60,385 nt of DNA, taken from NCBI RefSeq assembly GCF_000772935.1, contig NZ_JPVR01000058.1:1-60385 (forward strand), given 5' to 3'. The DNA comes from Lysinibacillus boronitolerans JCM 21713 = 10a = NBRC 103108. Lineage in GTDB: Bacteria > Bacillota > Bacilli > Bacillales_A > Planococcaceae. The notes under the pieces were generated by a model. That model saw only the letters and a program-made list of their open reading frames with translations. It was not told the origin of the DNA and ran no database searches. The translations under genes and the position numbers were made by a program. Below, piece by piece: positions 41,747 through 51,083 of this stretch (positions are counted from its first letter, which is position 1; each line of letters opens with the position of its first letter).

Positions 41747-43753
41747 CTAGCTAACAAAATATTGTTGTACAATCGTTTCAACTGGTAATGGTTTATTATA
41801 CAAATAGCCTTGCCCTTTTTGACAACGATGGCGTTTGAGAAAATCGACTTGTGTGGGTTCTTCAATTCCCTCTGCAATGACCTCTAACCCTAAATTATGA
41901 GACATCGAGATAATGGCTTTTATGATGGCTTCATTTTTGTCATCCTTTGCTATATCTGCAATAAATGACTGATCAATTTTAATAATATCAATCGGATAAC
42001 GCTTGAGATAACTTAATGATGAATAGCCTGTCCCAAAGTCATCCACAGACACATAAACACCTAATTGCTTCAGTTCTGTAAGAATCGAAAATGTTTCATG
42101 TACATTTGTCATGGAACTTTCGGTAATTTCTACTTCTAATAATTCAGGTGGTACACCATATTTCTTTAAAGCTGTTTTAATTTTTCGGGCAAAATTTTCT
42201 TTTCTAAACTGTTTTGGTGATATATTGACTGCAATCCGTACAGGACGATATCCCTTCGATTGCCATTCTCTTTGGTATCGACATACCTCGTCAATAATCC
42301 AATCCCCGATTTCAATAATTAAACCTGAAGCTTCCGCAATAGGAATAAACTGTGCTGGTGATACAAAACCAAATTTACGATTATTCCATCGCAATAAAGC
42401 TTCAAAGCTATTGATGCTATTATTTGCCAAATCCATTTGTGGTTGTAAATGAAGACTTAGCTCATTAAATTCAATTGCTCGACGTAAATGTGCTTCCATT
42501 AATGCTTCGTTTGGAAAAATGGCCGTCATATCTTCACGGTAGTAGCGGTAATGTGAGCGACCATGTTCTTTAACAGAAAATAAAGCTTTATCAGCTTTCC
42601 TTACAAGTGTCTCGATATCTTTACCATCTGCTGGACTAAGTGAAATCCCAATCGATACGCTAATAAAATATTCCTGTCCATCTATCATAAATGGCTGTTT
42701 TAATACGTCCATGATCAAGTTTGCAGTCCGCTCAATTTTTTGGATGGTTGCATCTTTTAGTACAAAAATAAACTCATCACTATTATATCGATATAACGAA
42801 CACTTTGAGTAGCAAAGCTCCCGTAACCTATGGCTAAACATACGCATCAACTCATCTCCCTTGCTCTCGCCAAGGGATTCATTAAACTTTTTAAATCGGT
42901 CAATGTCAACTAAAATAAGAGCGGCTTGCTTATGCTCTTGCTTTTTATCATTTAAATGTTGGAGCCAATGCTCTTTAAAAGCTTTTCGATTCCAAATACC
43001 TGTTAATTCGTCCATTAGTGCTAGGTAATAGAATGCTTCATGATCATTCATAAATGAATTGGCATCTTTAACAAATAAGTGTACACCTACAACTTCATCA
43101 TTATAATATGTTGGATGCGTTCTTAAATAAAAGGGTTCTTTACTTAGCAAATCACCTTTCAATAAACATTTAGGCATGCCAAACGCTGAACCTTCAATTG
43201 TTTTGGTAAATAATAATTTAAATTCATTGAGATATTTACTTTCGAGTAATGAAAAAATATCTAGTCCAATTAGACTGTGCTGCTCTCTCGACAGTGTAGC
43301 AGTAGCAGCAATATTTTGATGAATTATTCGACCTTGTAAATCTGTCGTTAACACTGGACTTACATGTTGCTCAATGAACTGTAAATAGGGCTTTTCTTCA
43401 ACTGCTATCGCTCGAAGAATAATGGCAACTATTGATTCAGAAAAGTGCTGAACATGAAGCGCAAATGTTTTCTCTTGAAGACCAGTACCTAATCTTAGAG
43501 TATGCTGTTTATTGAAGTCTTCAATTAGAAATCCCGACAATTGCAGCCAGCATTGCTTAGTAAAAAAGTTCTCAGCGTTTTTGGCTGTTATATCCTCCAG
43601 CTCAATCATTGACGATAGCTTATCATTAAATTCAACGACCTCAAACACTGTCTTATCAACTTGTTGCAAAAACACGATTGCATCAAATGGATTCAGTTGC
43701 ATGAGCTGTTGATAATCTGCAAATGGCGCTACACTTTCTCTACATTTTTTCAT
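41747..43753 (-). CDS. PAS-GGDEF-EAL protein, probable c-di-GMP phosphodiesterase
   Basis: About 668 aa from ATG 43753 (GAGGG 6 bases upstream). PAS-like domains (~10-240) precede a GGDEF domain (~250-410) whose signature is degenerate (YNSDEF in place of GGDEF), so cyclase activity is unlikely. The EAL domain (~425-668) is complete: FEALLRW, EITESSM, DDFGTGYSSLSYL, KIDQSFI and EVIAEGIEE are all present, so it should hydrolyse c-di-GMP. No membrane helix. It starts 29 bp after the ppk stop with no terminator between, so it is the third gene of ppx-ppk-EAL. Confidence 0.9.
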   Translation of the reverse strand: MKKCRESVAPFADYQQLMQLNPFDAIVFLQQVDKTVFEVVEFNDKLSSMIELEDITAKNAENFFTKQCWLQLSGFLIEDFNKQHTLRLGTGLQEKTFALHVQHFSESIVAIILRAIAVEEKPYLQFIEQHVSPVLTTDLQGRIIHQNIAATATLSREQHSLIGLDIFSLLESKYLNEFKLLFTKTIEGSAFGMPKCLLKGDLLSKEPFYLRTHPTYYNDEVVGVHLFVKDANSFMNDHEAFYYLALMDELTGIWNRKAFKEHWLQHLNDKKQEHKQAALILVDIDRFKKFNESLGESKGDELMRMFSHRLRELCYSKCSLYRYNSDEFIFVLKDATIQKIERTANLIMDVLKQPFMIDGQEYFISVSIGISLSPADGKDIETLVRKADKALFSVKEHGRSHYRYYREDMTAIFPNEALMEAHLRRAIEFNELSLHLQPQMDLANNSINSFEALLRWNNRKFGFVSPAQFIPIAEASGLIIEIGDWIIDEVCRYQREWQSKGYRPVRIAVNISPKQFRKENFARKIKTALKKYGVPPELLEVEITESSMTNVHETFSILTELKQLGVYVSVDDFGTGYSSLSYLKRYPIDIIKIDQSFIADIAKDDKNEAIIKAIISMSHNLGLEVIAEGIEEPTQVDFLKRHRCQKGQGYLYNKPLPVETIVQQYFVS

Positions 43754-43782
43754 TCTATCCCTCACTAAGTAGCGTGTTTGCT

Positions 43783-45939
43783 CTATTCTTCGTCTAGCGT
43801 AGGCTTTAATGCTTCCTTCAAGAAAATTTCCTGGCTATTCAATGGATCTTCGCTACGATCAAACTCTTTATAATGATACTTACCATTAGAGTCTTGAATA
43901 CGTGCTTTGGCAGTATCCATTAATTGTGCATTCATTATGTCAATAATACGAGTTTTTGCTTCACTTGCATATACAGGGAATAAAATTTCTACACGTTTAA
44001 TCATATTGCGTGTCATCATATCTGCAGAGGATAAATAGACTTTATTTTCCCCATTATGATGGAACCAATAAATACGAGAGTGTTCAAGGAAACGACCAAC
44101 AATACTTGTTACGGTAATGTTTTCACTAATACCTGGGATACCTGGTCTAATACAGCATATGCCACGAATAATAAGTTCGACCTTTACACCCGCAATTGAT
44201 GCCTCATAAAGCTTCATCATTAAATCTTTGTCTGTCAATGAATTCATTTTTGCACGAATAAAACCATTTCCATATTTTTTATGACAGGCAATTTCCTCAT
44301 CCATTAAACGAATAAACTCATCTCGTATATCAAATGGTGCCACGACTAAATGATTAAAAGTAGGCTTTTCTGTATAGCCACTTAAGTAGTTAAAGAAATT
44401 TGTCGCATCAATGCCAAACTCTTTATCTGTCGTTATTATGCCCATATCCGTATAGATTTTTGCAGTAGCATCATTATAATTTCCTGTACCCAAATGGACA
44501 AAGCGTTCAATTTTGCCGTTACGACGACTAACGACTAGCGTGATTTTGGAGTGTGTTTTTAAATTATTCATCCCATAAATCACAAGACAACCTGCTTGTT
44601 CTAATTGTTTTGCCCAGTGCACATTATTTTCTTCGTCGAAGCGAGCCTTTAGCTCCACTAATACCGTGACTTGTTTACCGTTTTCAGCGGCAAGCTTTAA
44701 CGCTTGAATAATCGGTGAATTCCCGCTTACTCGATATAATGTCTGTTTTATAGCCAATACATTCGGGTTAACAGCGGCCTCAGAAATAAAATCAACAATA
44801 GGGGCAAAAGATTCATATGGATGATGGAAAAATATATCCTGTTGAAGTGCTTTTTCGAAAATATTTTCGTCAGACTGTAAATCTAAAGGTGGCTGTGGGA
44901 TAAAGCTTTCATATTCTAAATGCTCACGACCTACAGAAATACCTTTCACAAAAGAGAACATAAACGTTAAATCCAATGGACCATCAATATGGAATACATC
45001 GGATTCTTCTATTTCAAATTCATCTAGTAAGTATCTCAGCACTTCCTCATTCATTTCTCCAACTCGAACTTCTAAACGGCTTCCTACTCCCCATTTTCGC
45101 TTTTTCAGCTCTTTTTCGATCTCCACGAGAAGATCTCGAGCCCCTTCTTCATGGATCGTTAAATCCGCATTTCTTGTTAAACGGAAGGCTTGTGCTGATT
45201 TTACGCTATAGCCATAAAACAGCTTTTCTATATGCGCTACTATCACATCCTCCAATAAAACGACAACTGTCTTTCCTTCTTCTGACGGTACTTTTATATA
45301 GCGATCCAACACAGATGGAACCTGGACAATTGCCACTTTTTCACGACTTTCAAGATCTGACTCATCCTGCTCTAACAGTACTAGTAAATTCAAGGTTTTA
45401 CCAAGTAAGGTTGGGAAAGGACGATATGCATCCACTGCAACAGGTGTTAAAACAGGGAAGATAGTTTCTGCAAACATTTCATTGATAAATGATTTTTGTG
45501 TGCTATTTAAATCTTTCATGTCCGCAATATGTACATTATGTTGTGGCAGTAAATCATAGATTAAATGTCGATATACCTCGGTTTGTCGACGAACTAATGC
45601 TTGTGTGCGTTCTGCGATTTTGGCCAACTGTTCCTTTGGCGTTAAGCCAGATTTGTTTTCGGGCTTATGAAAACCAGCGCGTACCTGGTCCTGTAATCCT
45701 GCAACACGCACCATAAAAAATTCATCTAAATTTGAACTAAATATAGCCAAAAATTTTAAACGCTCTAGCAGAGGATTATTAATATCCTCTGCTTCTTCTA
45801 ATACTCGCTCATTAAAGGCAAGCCAACTTAATTCCCGATTATTGTAATATTGAGGCTTTGCAATTTCCTCCAACAATAGATTGTAGTTTTCGGAAAACTC
45901 TTCCTCGTATAGCTCGTTTTTCGTTACTTCAGTTGTCAT
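43783..45939 (-). CDS. ppk: Polyphosphate kinase
   Basis: 718 aa from ATG 45939, which overlaps the ppx stop as ATGA and has AGGGTGG 8 bases upstream; a start at 45951 is also in frame. The N-terminal domain begins YYNRELSWLAFNERVLEEA; the two phospholipase-D-like domains hold the catalytic histidines in KTHSKITLVV and LEHSRIYWFH, with VHLGTGNYND and SSADMMTRNM around the nucleotide site. It polymerises ATP gamma-phosphate into inorganic polyphosphate and runs backward at low charge. Confidence 0.95.
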   Translation of the reverse strand: MTTEVTKNELYEEEFSENYNLLLEEIAKPQYYNNRELSWLAFNERVLEEAEDINNPLLERLKFLAIFSSNLDEFFMVRVAGLQDQVRAGFHKPENKSGLTPKEQLAKIAERTQALVRRQTEVYRHLIYDLLPQHNVHIADMKDLNSTQKSFINEMFAETIFPVLTPVAVDAYRPFPTLLGKTLNLLVLLEQDESDLESREKVAIVQVPSVLDRYIKVPSEEGKTVVVLLEDVIVAHIEKLFYGYSVKSAQAFRLTRNADLTIHEEGARDLLVEIEKELKKRKWGVGSRLEVRVGEMNEEVLRYLLDEFEIEESDVFHIDGPLDLTFMFSFVKGISVGREHLEYESFIPQPPLDLQSDENIFEKALQQDIFFHHPYESFAPIVDFISEAAVNPNVLAIKQTLYRVSGNSPIIQALKLAAENGKQVTVLVELKARFDEENNVHWAKQLEQAGCLVIYGMNNLKTHSKITLVVSRRNGKIERFVHLGTGNYNDATAKIYTDMGIITTDKEFGIDATNFFNYLSGYTEKPTFNHLVVAPFDIRDEFIRLMDEEIACHKKYGNGFIRAKMNSLTDKDLMMKLYEASIAGVKVELIIRGICCIRPGIPGISENITVTSIVGRFLEHSRIYWFHHNGENKVYLSSADMMTRNMIKRVEILFPVYASEAKTRIIDIMNAQLMDTAKARIQDSNGKYHYKEFDRSEDPLNSQEIFLKEALKPTLDEE

Positions 45940-47483
45940 CCATTGTTCCACCCTTCTTCAATAAAATTGATTTTCATTGGGATTTTTAATGCACGTTCTA
46001 AATGTTTTCTATGTCGATTGGCTTGATATTTTTCAGCCGCAGCATTCTTTTTAACATAAATATCAAGCTGAACATGATCTTCTTCGGTGTGCATTTCAAT
46101 AGCGTGTACAATATTGCGCTTTGAAACATTTAATGCATAGACAAATTTTAATAACGCTCCGAAATCTCGTATTTTACGATGTTCCTCCCGACTCATCCAT
46201 GTAGCAAATGGAGCAGCAAATCGTTCGAAATAATCTTTATTTTTATAGGAGGCAAGAAGTGCTAGTTTTACTCGTTCTAAATGATTTAAACCATCAATGG
46301 ATTGATTTGCAATTAAATAAAAAGTATGTTGGCTTGAAGAGCTCAATTCGATATACTCTCCGATATTAAAAACCTTCGCCGCTTTTGCTAATAAATGCAA
46401 ATCTTCTGGATTATATTGCAAGTAGCCTAAATGACAACATTCACGATACAATTGATCTGCTAAATGCATTAAATAATCTACTTCCATTTCACTCCGACCA
46501 TACTGACGTGCTAATCTTCTAGCATTTCCTTCAAATACATTATATTTATCAAAGGCTTGTGTGTCTGTTTGCAAAATCCGTTGAAAAATGAGTCCCTCAC
46601 GTAAACCACGTTTTGTCAGTTGGAAGGACTCACTACCAACTACCTCCATCAACACTCTAAATACCTCTAATGCAGGAACAATGATATCTGCACGGTCTGA
46701 TGAAAGACCGTCCAATTGTTTCAATTCCTGAAAGCTTAATTGCCCTAAAAATAAGCTTAAATCATCCAAATCTCCCTTTGTCATTTCGTAGCCATGAACG
46801 CTGGCAATAGGATAATCATGCTTTTGTTGATGTATTTGAGCAATATTGCGCGCACTACCACCAATTGCGATAATAGGTAGAGCAATATTTTTTATCCAAG
46901 GGAGAGTTTGGAACTGCTCTTTTACAAAGGTAAGAAGCTCTTTTTTCTCACTACTATTGATAATGTCACCTTTTACAAAACGTTGCTTTAAAGAAACTGT
47001 CCCAAAAGGAAAGCTATGTGATTGCTGAATTTCTTTATTTTCAAACAGCGTAATTTCGGTACTACCACCACCGATATCTATCGTCACAGCCGATTTCGTA
47101 CCCATGGAATAAGCAACAGCAACGTAGCCAAAATAGGCTTCTTCCTCTTCTGATAAAAGCTCTATTTGGATACCTGTTCGTTCTTTCATTACCTCAATAA
47201 TTTTGTCACGATTAGTGGCTTGTCGGATGGCAGCAGTCGCAGCAGCTTTTACATCTGTTACTTCAAAATCCTCAAGCATTGCTTTAAATGTTAATAAAGT
47301 TTCTGATAACAATTGAATACCTTCATCAGACATCTCCCCTGAGGGCTGTATATATGTACGCAATCGTGCTACCGTTTTGATATTTCCAAGCTCACGAAGT
47401 CCCTCTTCATTATCATATTGATATAATACTAATCGAATAGTATTGGAGCCGATATCAATAATCGCTGTTTTTAATTCATTCAA
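45936..47483 (-). CDS. ppx: Exopolyphosphatase (Ppx/GppA)
   Basis: 515 aa, TTG start with AAGGA upstream. Actin-like ATPase fold: AIIDIGSNTIRLVLYQ (phosphate 1), TIDIGGGSTEI (phosphate 2) and IAIGGSARNIAQIH. The C-terminal ~200 residues are the HD-like domain. It releases phosphate from polyphosphate ends and possibly pppGpp. It is translationally coupled to ppk, so making and degrading enzymes are co-expressed. Confidence 0.93.
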   Translation of the reverse strand: MNELKTAIIDIGSNTIRLVLYQYDNEEGLRELGNIKTVARLRTYIQPSGEMSDEGIQLLSETLLTFKAMLEDFEVTDVKAAATAAIRQATNRDKIIEVMKERTGIQIELLSEEEEAYFGYVAVAYSMGTKSAVTIDIGGGSTEITLFENKEIQQSHSFPFGTVSLKQRFVKGDIINSSEKKELLTFVKEQFQTLPWIKNIALPIIAIGGSARNIAQIHQQKHDYPIASVHGYEMTKGDLDDLSLFLGQLSFQELKQLDGLSSDRADIIVPALEVFRVLMEVVGSESFQLTKRGLREGLIFQRILQTDTQAFDKYNVFEGNARRLARQYGRSEMEVDYLMHLADQLYRECCHLGYLQYNPEDLHLLAKAAKVFNIGEYIELSSSSQHTFYLIANQSIDGLNHLERVKLALLASYKNKDYFERFAAPFATWMSREEHRKIRDFGALLKFVYALNVSKRNIVHAIEMHTEEDHVQLDIYVKKNAAAEKYQANRHRKHLERALKIPMKINFIEEGWNNG

Positions 47484-47541
47484 ATAATCACATCCTTCAA
47501 GCGTCTACAATTTATTTTGTTCATAATATTTGGACATATAC

Positions 47542-47582
47542 AAAAAAAGTCGGTCCCTCTTAATTAAGGCATCCGACTTTTC
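47542..47582. terminator. Terminator between cheV and ppx
   Basis: AAAAGTCGG (47545-47553) pairs with CCGACTTTT (47573-47581) around a 19-nt loop that is itself partly self-complementary. T runs flank it on both strands; it would end cheV transcripts on the minus strand. Confidence 0.75.
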
Positions 47583-47649
47583 TTTCATTTATTTTTACTT
47601 GCAGGATACCAATTATTAAAATTGAGAAGTATCATGTAAGCCATGGTGA

Positions 47650-48552
47650 TTACAGAATTAGTTGGTCAACACGTAAAATGAGCTCTGCAATTTCTGGCTT
47701 ACTTATTTGATCCTCAGCCCCTACTTGATCACCTTTATGACGTAGGTCATCTGTAATGAGACTTGAGAAAATGATAACAGGAAGCTTTTGAAGATCGGGA
47801 TGCTCTTTGATTTTTCGTGTCAAATGATGGCCATCCATTTGTGGCATTTCAATATCCGTTACTACCAATTGAATATGCTCTGCTATATCACTACCACTCT
47901 TCACAATTCCCTCTAAGTATTCATAAGCATCGCGGCCATTTTCAAAGAATTCAACATTGTCATAACCAGCTTCACTCATTGTATCGAATAGTAATTTACG
48001 TAATAACGGTGAATCTTCCGCAATTAAAATTCGCTTACCAGATCGCTCACGTTTGCCGAGCTTTTTAACAGATTCCACACTAATTCCTGATGCAGGATTA
48101 ATATCCACCATAATTCTTTCGAAATCTAGTAATAGAATCATTTGCTCATTCTGTTTAATGACACCAATTACTTGTGATGTACCTCCTTGATACATATCTG
48201 AAGGCTTTTCAATTTGATTCCAAGAAATACGATGAATCTGTGTTACATTATCGACATGGAAAACCACACGTTGTTTATTAAACTCTGCTACAATATATTT
48301 TTGTTGTGGATTACGCTCAGCACCTTGAATCCCTAATACTCGTAGCATATCTACAACAGGTAATACCTCACCTCGTAATTGAATGATTCCTTCTACATGC
48401 GGGTGCGCGTGTGGGATAAATGTTACTGGGATCGGTTGAATAATTTCTTTTACTTTAATAACATTGATGCCGAATTTATTGTTTGCTACTTCAAATTCAA
48501 CGATCTCTAGCTCATTTGTGCCACTTTCTAATAATATTCCTTTATGTTCCAA
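47650..48552 (-). CDS. cheV: Chemotaxis coupling protein CheV
   Basis: 300 aa, TTG start with AAGGAGCGGGG upstream. Residues ~15-155 are a CheW-like domain (KEIIQPIPVTFIPHAHPHVEGIIQLRG..LPVVDM) and ~170-300 a receiver domain with the phospho-acceptor in VVTDIEMPQMDG. CheV couples receptors to the CheA kinase and adapts through phosphorylation. Stands alone here, as it does in B. subtilis. Confidence 0.94.
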   Translation of the reverse strand: MEHKGILLESGTNELEIVEFEVANNKFGINVIKVKEIIQPIPVTFIPHAHPHVEGIIQLRGEVLPVVDMLRVLGIQGAERNPQQKYIVAEFNKQRVVFHVDNVTQIHRISWNQIEKPSDMYQGGTSQVIGVIKQNEQMILLLDFERIMVDINPASGISVESVKKLGKRERSGKRILIAEDSPLLRKLLFDTMSEAGYDNVEFFENGRDAYEYLEGIVKSGSDIAEHIQLVVTDIEMPQMDGHHLTRKIKEHPDLQKLPVIIFSSLITDDLRHKGDQVGAEDQISKPEIAELILRVDQLIL

Positions 48553-48617
48553 TGCAACCCCGCTCCTTTCTCTACATCTGTTTATAATTCAATTGTATCA
48601 TAGGCAATACATTTCTC

Positions 48618-49940
48618 CTACTTGCTATTTCCATTTTTATCATTAACTTTTAGATGTACCAGTAGACCAACGACAGTCATAACAATCAACGTTGATAGTG
48701 CTACACGACTAGCAAGAGTACCATAATCCTTCATCCACAATGTAACAGTTCCATATACGGCTGGACCGATAATGGATGATACCTTACCTGAAAAAGCAAA
48801 CAACCCAAAAAATTGACCGCGTTTTTCGTTTGGTGATAATTCAATTATATATGTCCTAGATGTCACCCACATTGAGCCAAGTGAGATACCAAAAAGACTA
48901 CCAGCAAGCCAGAACATCCATTGTGCTGAGGCAAAAACAGCGAATACCAACGCAACTATCATAATAAGTGCAACAATTGAAATGGCACGTTTAGCTCCTA
49001 TTGATTTCGTAATATACCCAAATGCAAGTGATCCAAGGATTGTTGAAACTGTAGAGACCAAATAAAGAACGATAAATTGTCCAGAACTAAAGCCGACAAT
49101 TGTTGTCGCATAAACAGCCATCATTGCAATCGTTGTAGCAATGGCATCATTTAAAAAGAAATAAGCAATCATAAAGGTAAAGATTGCTTTATATTGCTTC
49201 ATATCTTTAAATGTTTGAATGATTTCCTTATAACCATCTAAAAACTTTAAGGACTTCCGCTGTGATTTTGGAATCGGTGTATCTTTATTAATTAAGAATA
49301 ATGGCAATGAAAAGAGTAGATACAGGATAGCTGTTGGAATAAATGCTCGATGAAAATCGCTATTACCAACATACAAGTAAACAAGTAATCCAAAAAGTGT
49401 ACCAAGATACCCGATTGCAACTCCATACCCTGAGATGAGTGGCATTTCTTCTTTTGTCCCTAGATCACCCATCATAGAATCGTAAAATACTAAACTAGAA
49501 TTAAAGAAAAATTTTGCTATGACAAAACTTGCAACAACCAAAAACAAACTAAGAGGTACACCAGAGTAATTGACAGTGGTTTGTATATTCGCAAACATTC
49601 CCATCATAAACGTAAACAGAATAGATATGGATGCAAACCATACAATAAATCTTTTTTTATAACCTGTGTTATCAATCCAAACACCGAAAAGCGGTGAAAA
49701 GATAACGAGCAACAAGCTTGCAATCGCATTTGCATACGATATAAAGGTGCTCGCAACTTGTTGCATGACTTCATTTGTACCTAAAACCTCATCCATGTAA
49801 AACGGGAAAAATATTGTATTTATATTTGAAGAAAAAATTGTATTCGCAAAATCATAGAATGCCCATGAAAGTATCGGCAATGATAAATAAATGGCTAATT
49901 GACTTCGATGTTGTACGTCTATAGCTGTACTCTTCTTCAT
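48618..49940 (-). CDS. Atg22/UMF-type MFS transporter
   Basis: 440 aa from ATG 49940 (GGAGGGGAGGG upstream). Twelve hydrophobic segments; SWAFYDFANTIFSSNINTIFFPFYM near the N-terminus is the hallmark of the UMF1/Atg22-like MFS group, which exports amino acids in yeast vacuoles and is uncharacterised in bacteria. FGVWIDNTGYKKRF is the loop 2-3 motif. It follows no operon partner; cheV starts 65 bp downstream on the same strand. Confidence 0.85.
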   Translation of the reverse strand: MKKSTAIDVQHRSQLAIYLSLPILSWAFYDFANTIFSSNINTIFFPFYMDEVLGTNEVMQQVASTFISYANAIASLLLVIFSPLFGVWIDNTGYKKRFIVWFASISILFTFMMGMFANIQTTVNYSGVPLSLFLVVASFVIAKFFFNSSLVFYDSMMGDLGTKEEMPLISGYGVAIGYLGTLFGLLVYLYVGNSDFHRAFIPTAILYLLFSLPLFLINKDTPIPKSQRKSLKFLDGYKEIIQTFKDMKQYKAIFTFMIAYFFLNDAIATTIAMMAVYATTIVGFSSGQFIVLYLVSTVSTILGSLAFGYITKSIGAKRAISIVALIMIVALVFAVFASAQWMFWLAGSLFGISLGSMWVTSRTYIIELSPNEKRGQFFGLFAFSGKVSSIIGPAVYGTVTLWMKDYGTLASRVALSTLIVMTVVGLLVHLKVNDKNGNSK

Positions 49941-50104
49941 AAAACCCTCCCCTCCATTCTCTATAATAATCAATTAATTTCTCTCTGTAATAAAAAATAC
50001 CTTTTTTTAAAGAAAATTAATATTATTTACAATATAACAGTAAATTCACTGAAAAATAACTGCCAATTGGCCGATAATTGAATACTCATTTTCCTTGTGA
50101 ATCA

Positions 50105-50141
50105 AAAAAGGTATTCAAGCCCCTCGCTTGAATACCTTTTT
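50105..50141. terminator. Strong bidirectional terminator
   Basis: AAAAAGGTATTCAAG (50105-50119) pairs perfectly with CTTGAATACCTTTTT (50127-50141). It sits directly after the HxlR gene stop and before the upstream region of the MFS gene. Confidence 0.9.
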
Positions 50142-50142
50142 A

Positions 50143-50463
50143 TCATTCTATATCTATGGTCACCCATTCAGAGGACCACTGCTCAATCGCTTTTAGCACA
50201 GGTGCAATAGCATAACCCTTTTCCGTCAGTTCATACTCAATGACAACTGGTGTTGATGGAATTACTGTGCGAAGCACTATTTGCTCAGTCTCTAACTCCT
50301 TTAAACGTTCTGTTAATACACGACTACTAATATTTAGCTGATTTTTAATGGTCGAATACCTTTGTGGACCATCTAGTAGCTGATAAATAAGTAGAGTATT
50401 CCAACGATGATTTAATATCATGAGTGCTTTTTCAAATCGTGGACAAATATTTTTTTGATCCAA
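50143..50463 (-). CDS. HxlR/DUF24-family regulator with N-terminal redox cysteine
   Basis: 106-aa winged-helix regulator, TTG start with GGGGGG 8 bases upstream. The opening NICPRFEKALMILNHRWNTLLIYQL follows the YodB/HypR pattern; Cys 7 occupies the position of the redox-sensing cysteine of YodB. DNA-recognition helix in ISSRVLTERLKELE. Divergent from a DoxX gene with a TTAC-N5-GTAA palindrome between them, so it probably represses doxX and is inactivated by electrophiles or oxidants. Confidence 0.9.
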   Translation of the reverse strand: MDQKNICPRFEKALMILNHRWNTLLIYQLLDGPQRYSTIKNQLNISSRVLTERLKELETEQIVLRTVIPSTPVVIEYELTEKGYAIAPVLKAIEQWSSEWVTIDIE

Positions 50464-50550
50464 ATGACTTACCCCCCTTTGTATATTAGTTCCTATTTAA
50501 CAGTATATCACTTTTTTAAAAAAACCTGTTCTAAAAAAACATTTAGTTAC

Positions 50551-50597
50551 TTGACAAAAGTTATTTTTAAAAATAAACTAAGTTACGAATTGTAAGT
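50551..50597 (+). promoter_or_regulatory. doxX promoter and palindromic operator
   Basis: TTGACA (50551-50556), 17 bp, TAAACT (50574-50579) form the promoter. Immediately downstream AGTTACGAATTGTAAGT (50581-50597) contains TTAC-GAATT-GTAA, a palindrome overlapping the start site. A partial copy, TAGTTACTTG, is at 50544-50553. Confidence 0.6.
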
Positions 50598-50622
50598 AAA
50601 GAAGAAAAGGAGTTACTCTATT

Positions 50623-51015
50623 ATGCAAAATATTGGTTCAACTATTTTACGTATCGTTTTAGGCATTATTTTTGCAGTGCATGGTTTTCAAAAATTTCAA
50701 GGCGGTATCAGCTATACAGCTGACTTCTTTGATAGCCTAGGTATACCAGGATTTATGGCGTATATCGTGGGGATTATTGAATTAGTTGGTGGAATTGCAA
50801 TTATTTTAGGTTTAGCAACAAGAATATTTGGTGCTTTATTAGCCATTACAATGATTGTAGCGATCTTTACGGCAAAGCTTAGCATCGGCTTTATCGGGGC
50901 AGATGGATTGGCTGGTTATGAATTAGATTTAGCTTTAGGCGCCATAGCTCTTTACTTTGCTCTCGCAGGCCCGTCTAGCTTCTCACTGGATTCTCAACTT
51001 TTTGGGAAAGAGTAA
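50623..51015 (+). CDS. DoxX-family membrane protein
   Basis: 130 aa with four membrane helices. IVLGIIFAVHGFQKFQGGI (first helix and HG motif) and the second-helix GIIELVGGIAIILGLATR are typical of DoxX. AAGGAG precedes the ATG. DoxX proteins in Bacillales (CatD, MhqP) are induced by quinones and other thiol-reactive compounds; divergence from a redox-type HxlR regulator supports that role here. Confidence 0.9.
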   Translation: MQNIGSTILRIVLGIIFAVHGFQKFQGGISYTADFFDSLGIPGFMAYIVGIIELVGGIAIILGLATRIFGALLAITMIVAIFTAKLSIGFIGADGLAGYELDLALGAIALYFALAGPSSFSLDSQLFGKE

Positions 51016-51016
51016 A

Positions 51017-51060
51017 TAAAAAACCTGAAGGCCTCCCATTCATAAGGAGTCTTCAGGTTT
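51017..51060. terminator. Bidirectional terminator doxX / hydroxyacid dehydrogenase
   Basis: AAACCTGAAG-CCTCC (51021-51036) pairs with GGAG-CTTCAGGTTT (51046-51060) with one bulge, flanked by A and T runs. It separates convergent genes. Confidence 0.8.
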
Positions 51061-51083
51061 CCTATTCATAATCACATCGCGAA

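Noticed and set aside
44976..45464. 162-codon plus-strand ORF antisense to ppk
   Set aside because: Mirror of a long, well-supported gene, no ribosome binding site and no known similarity.
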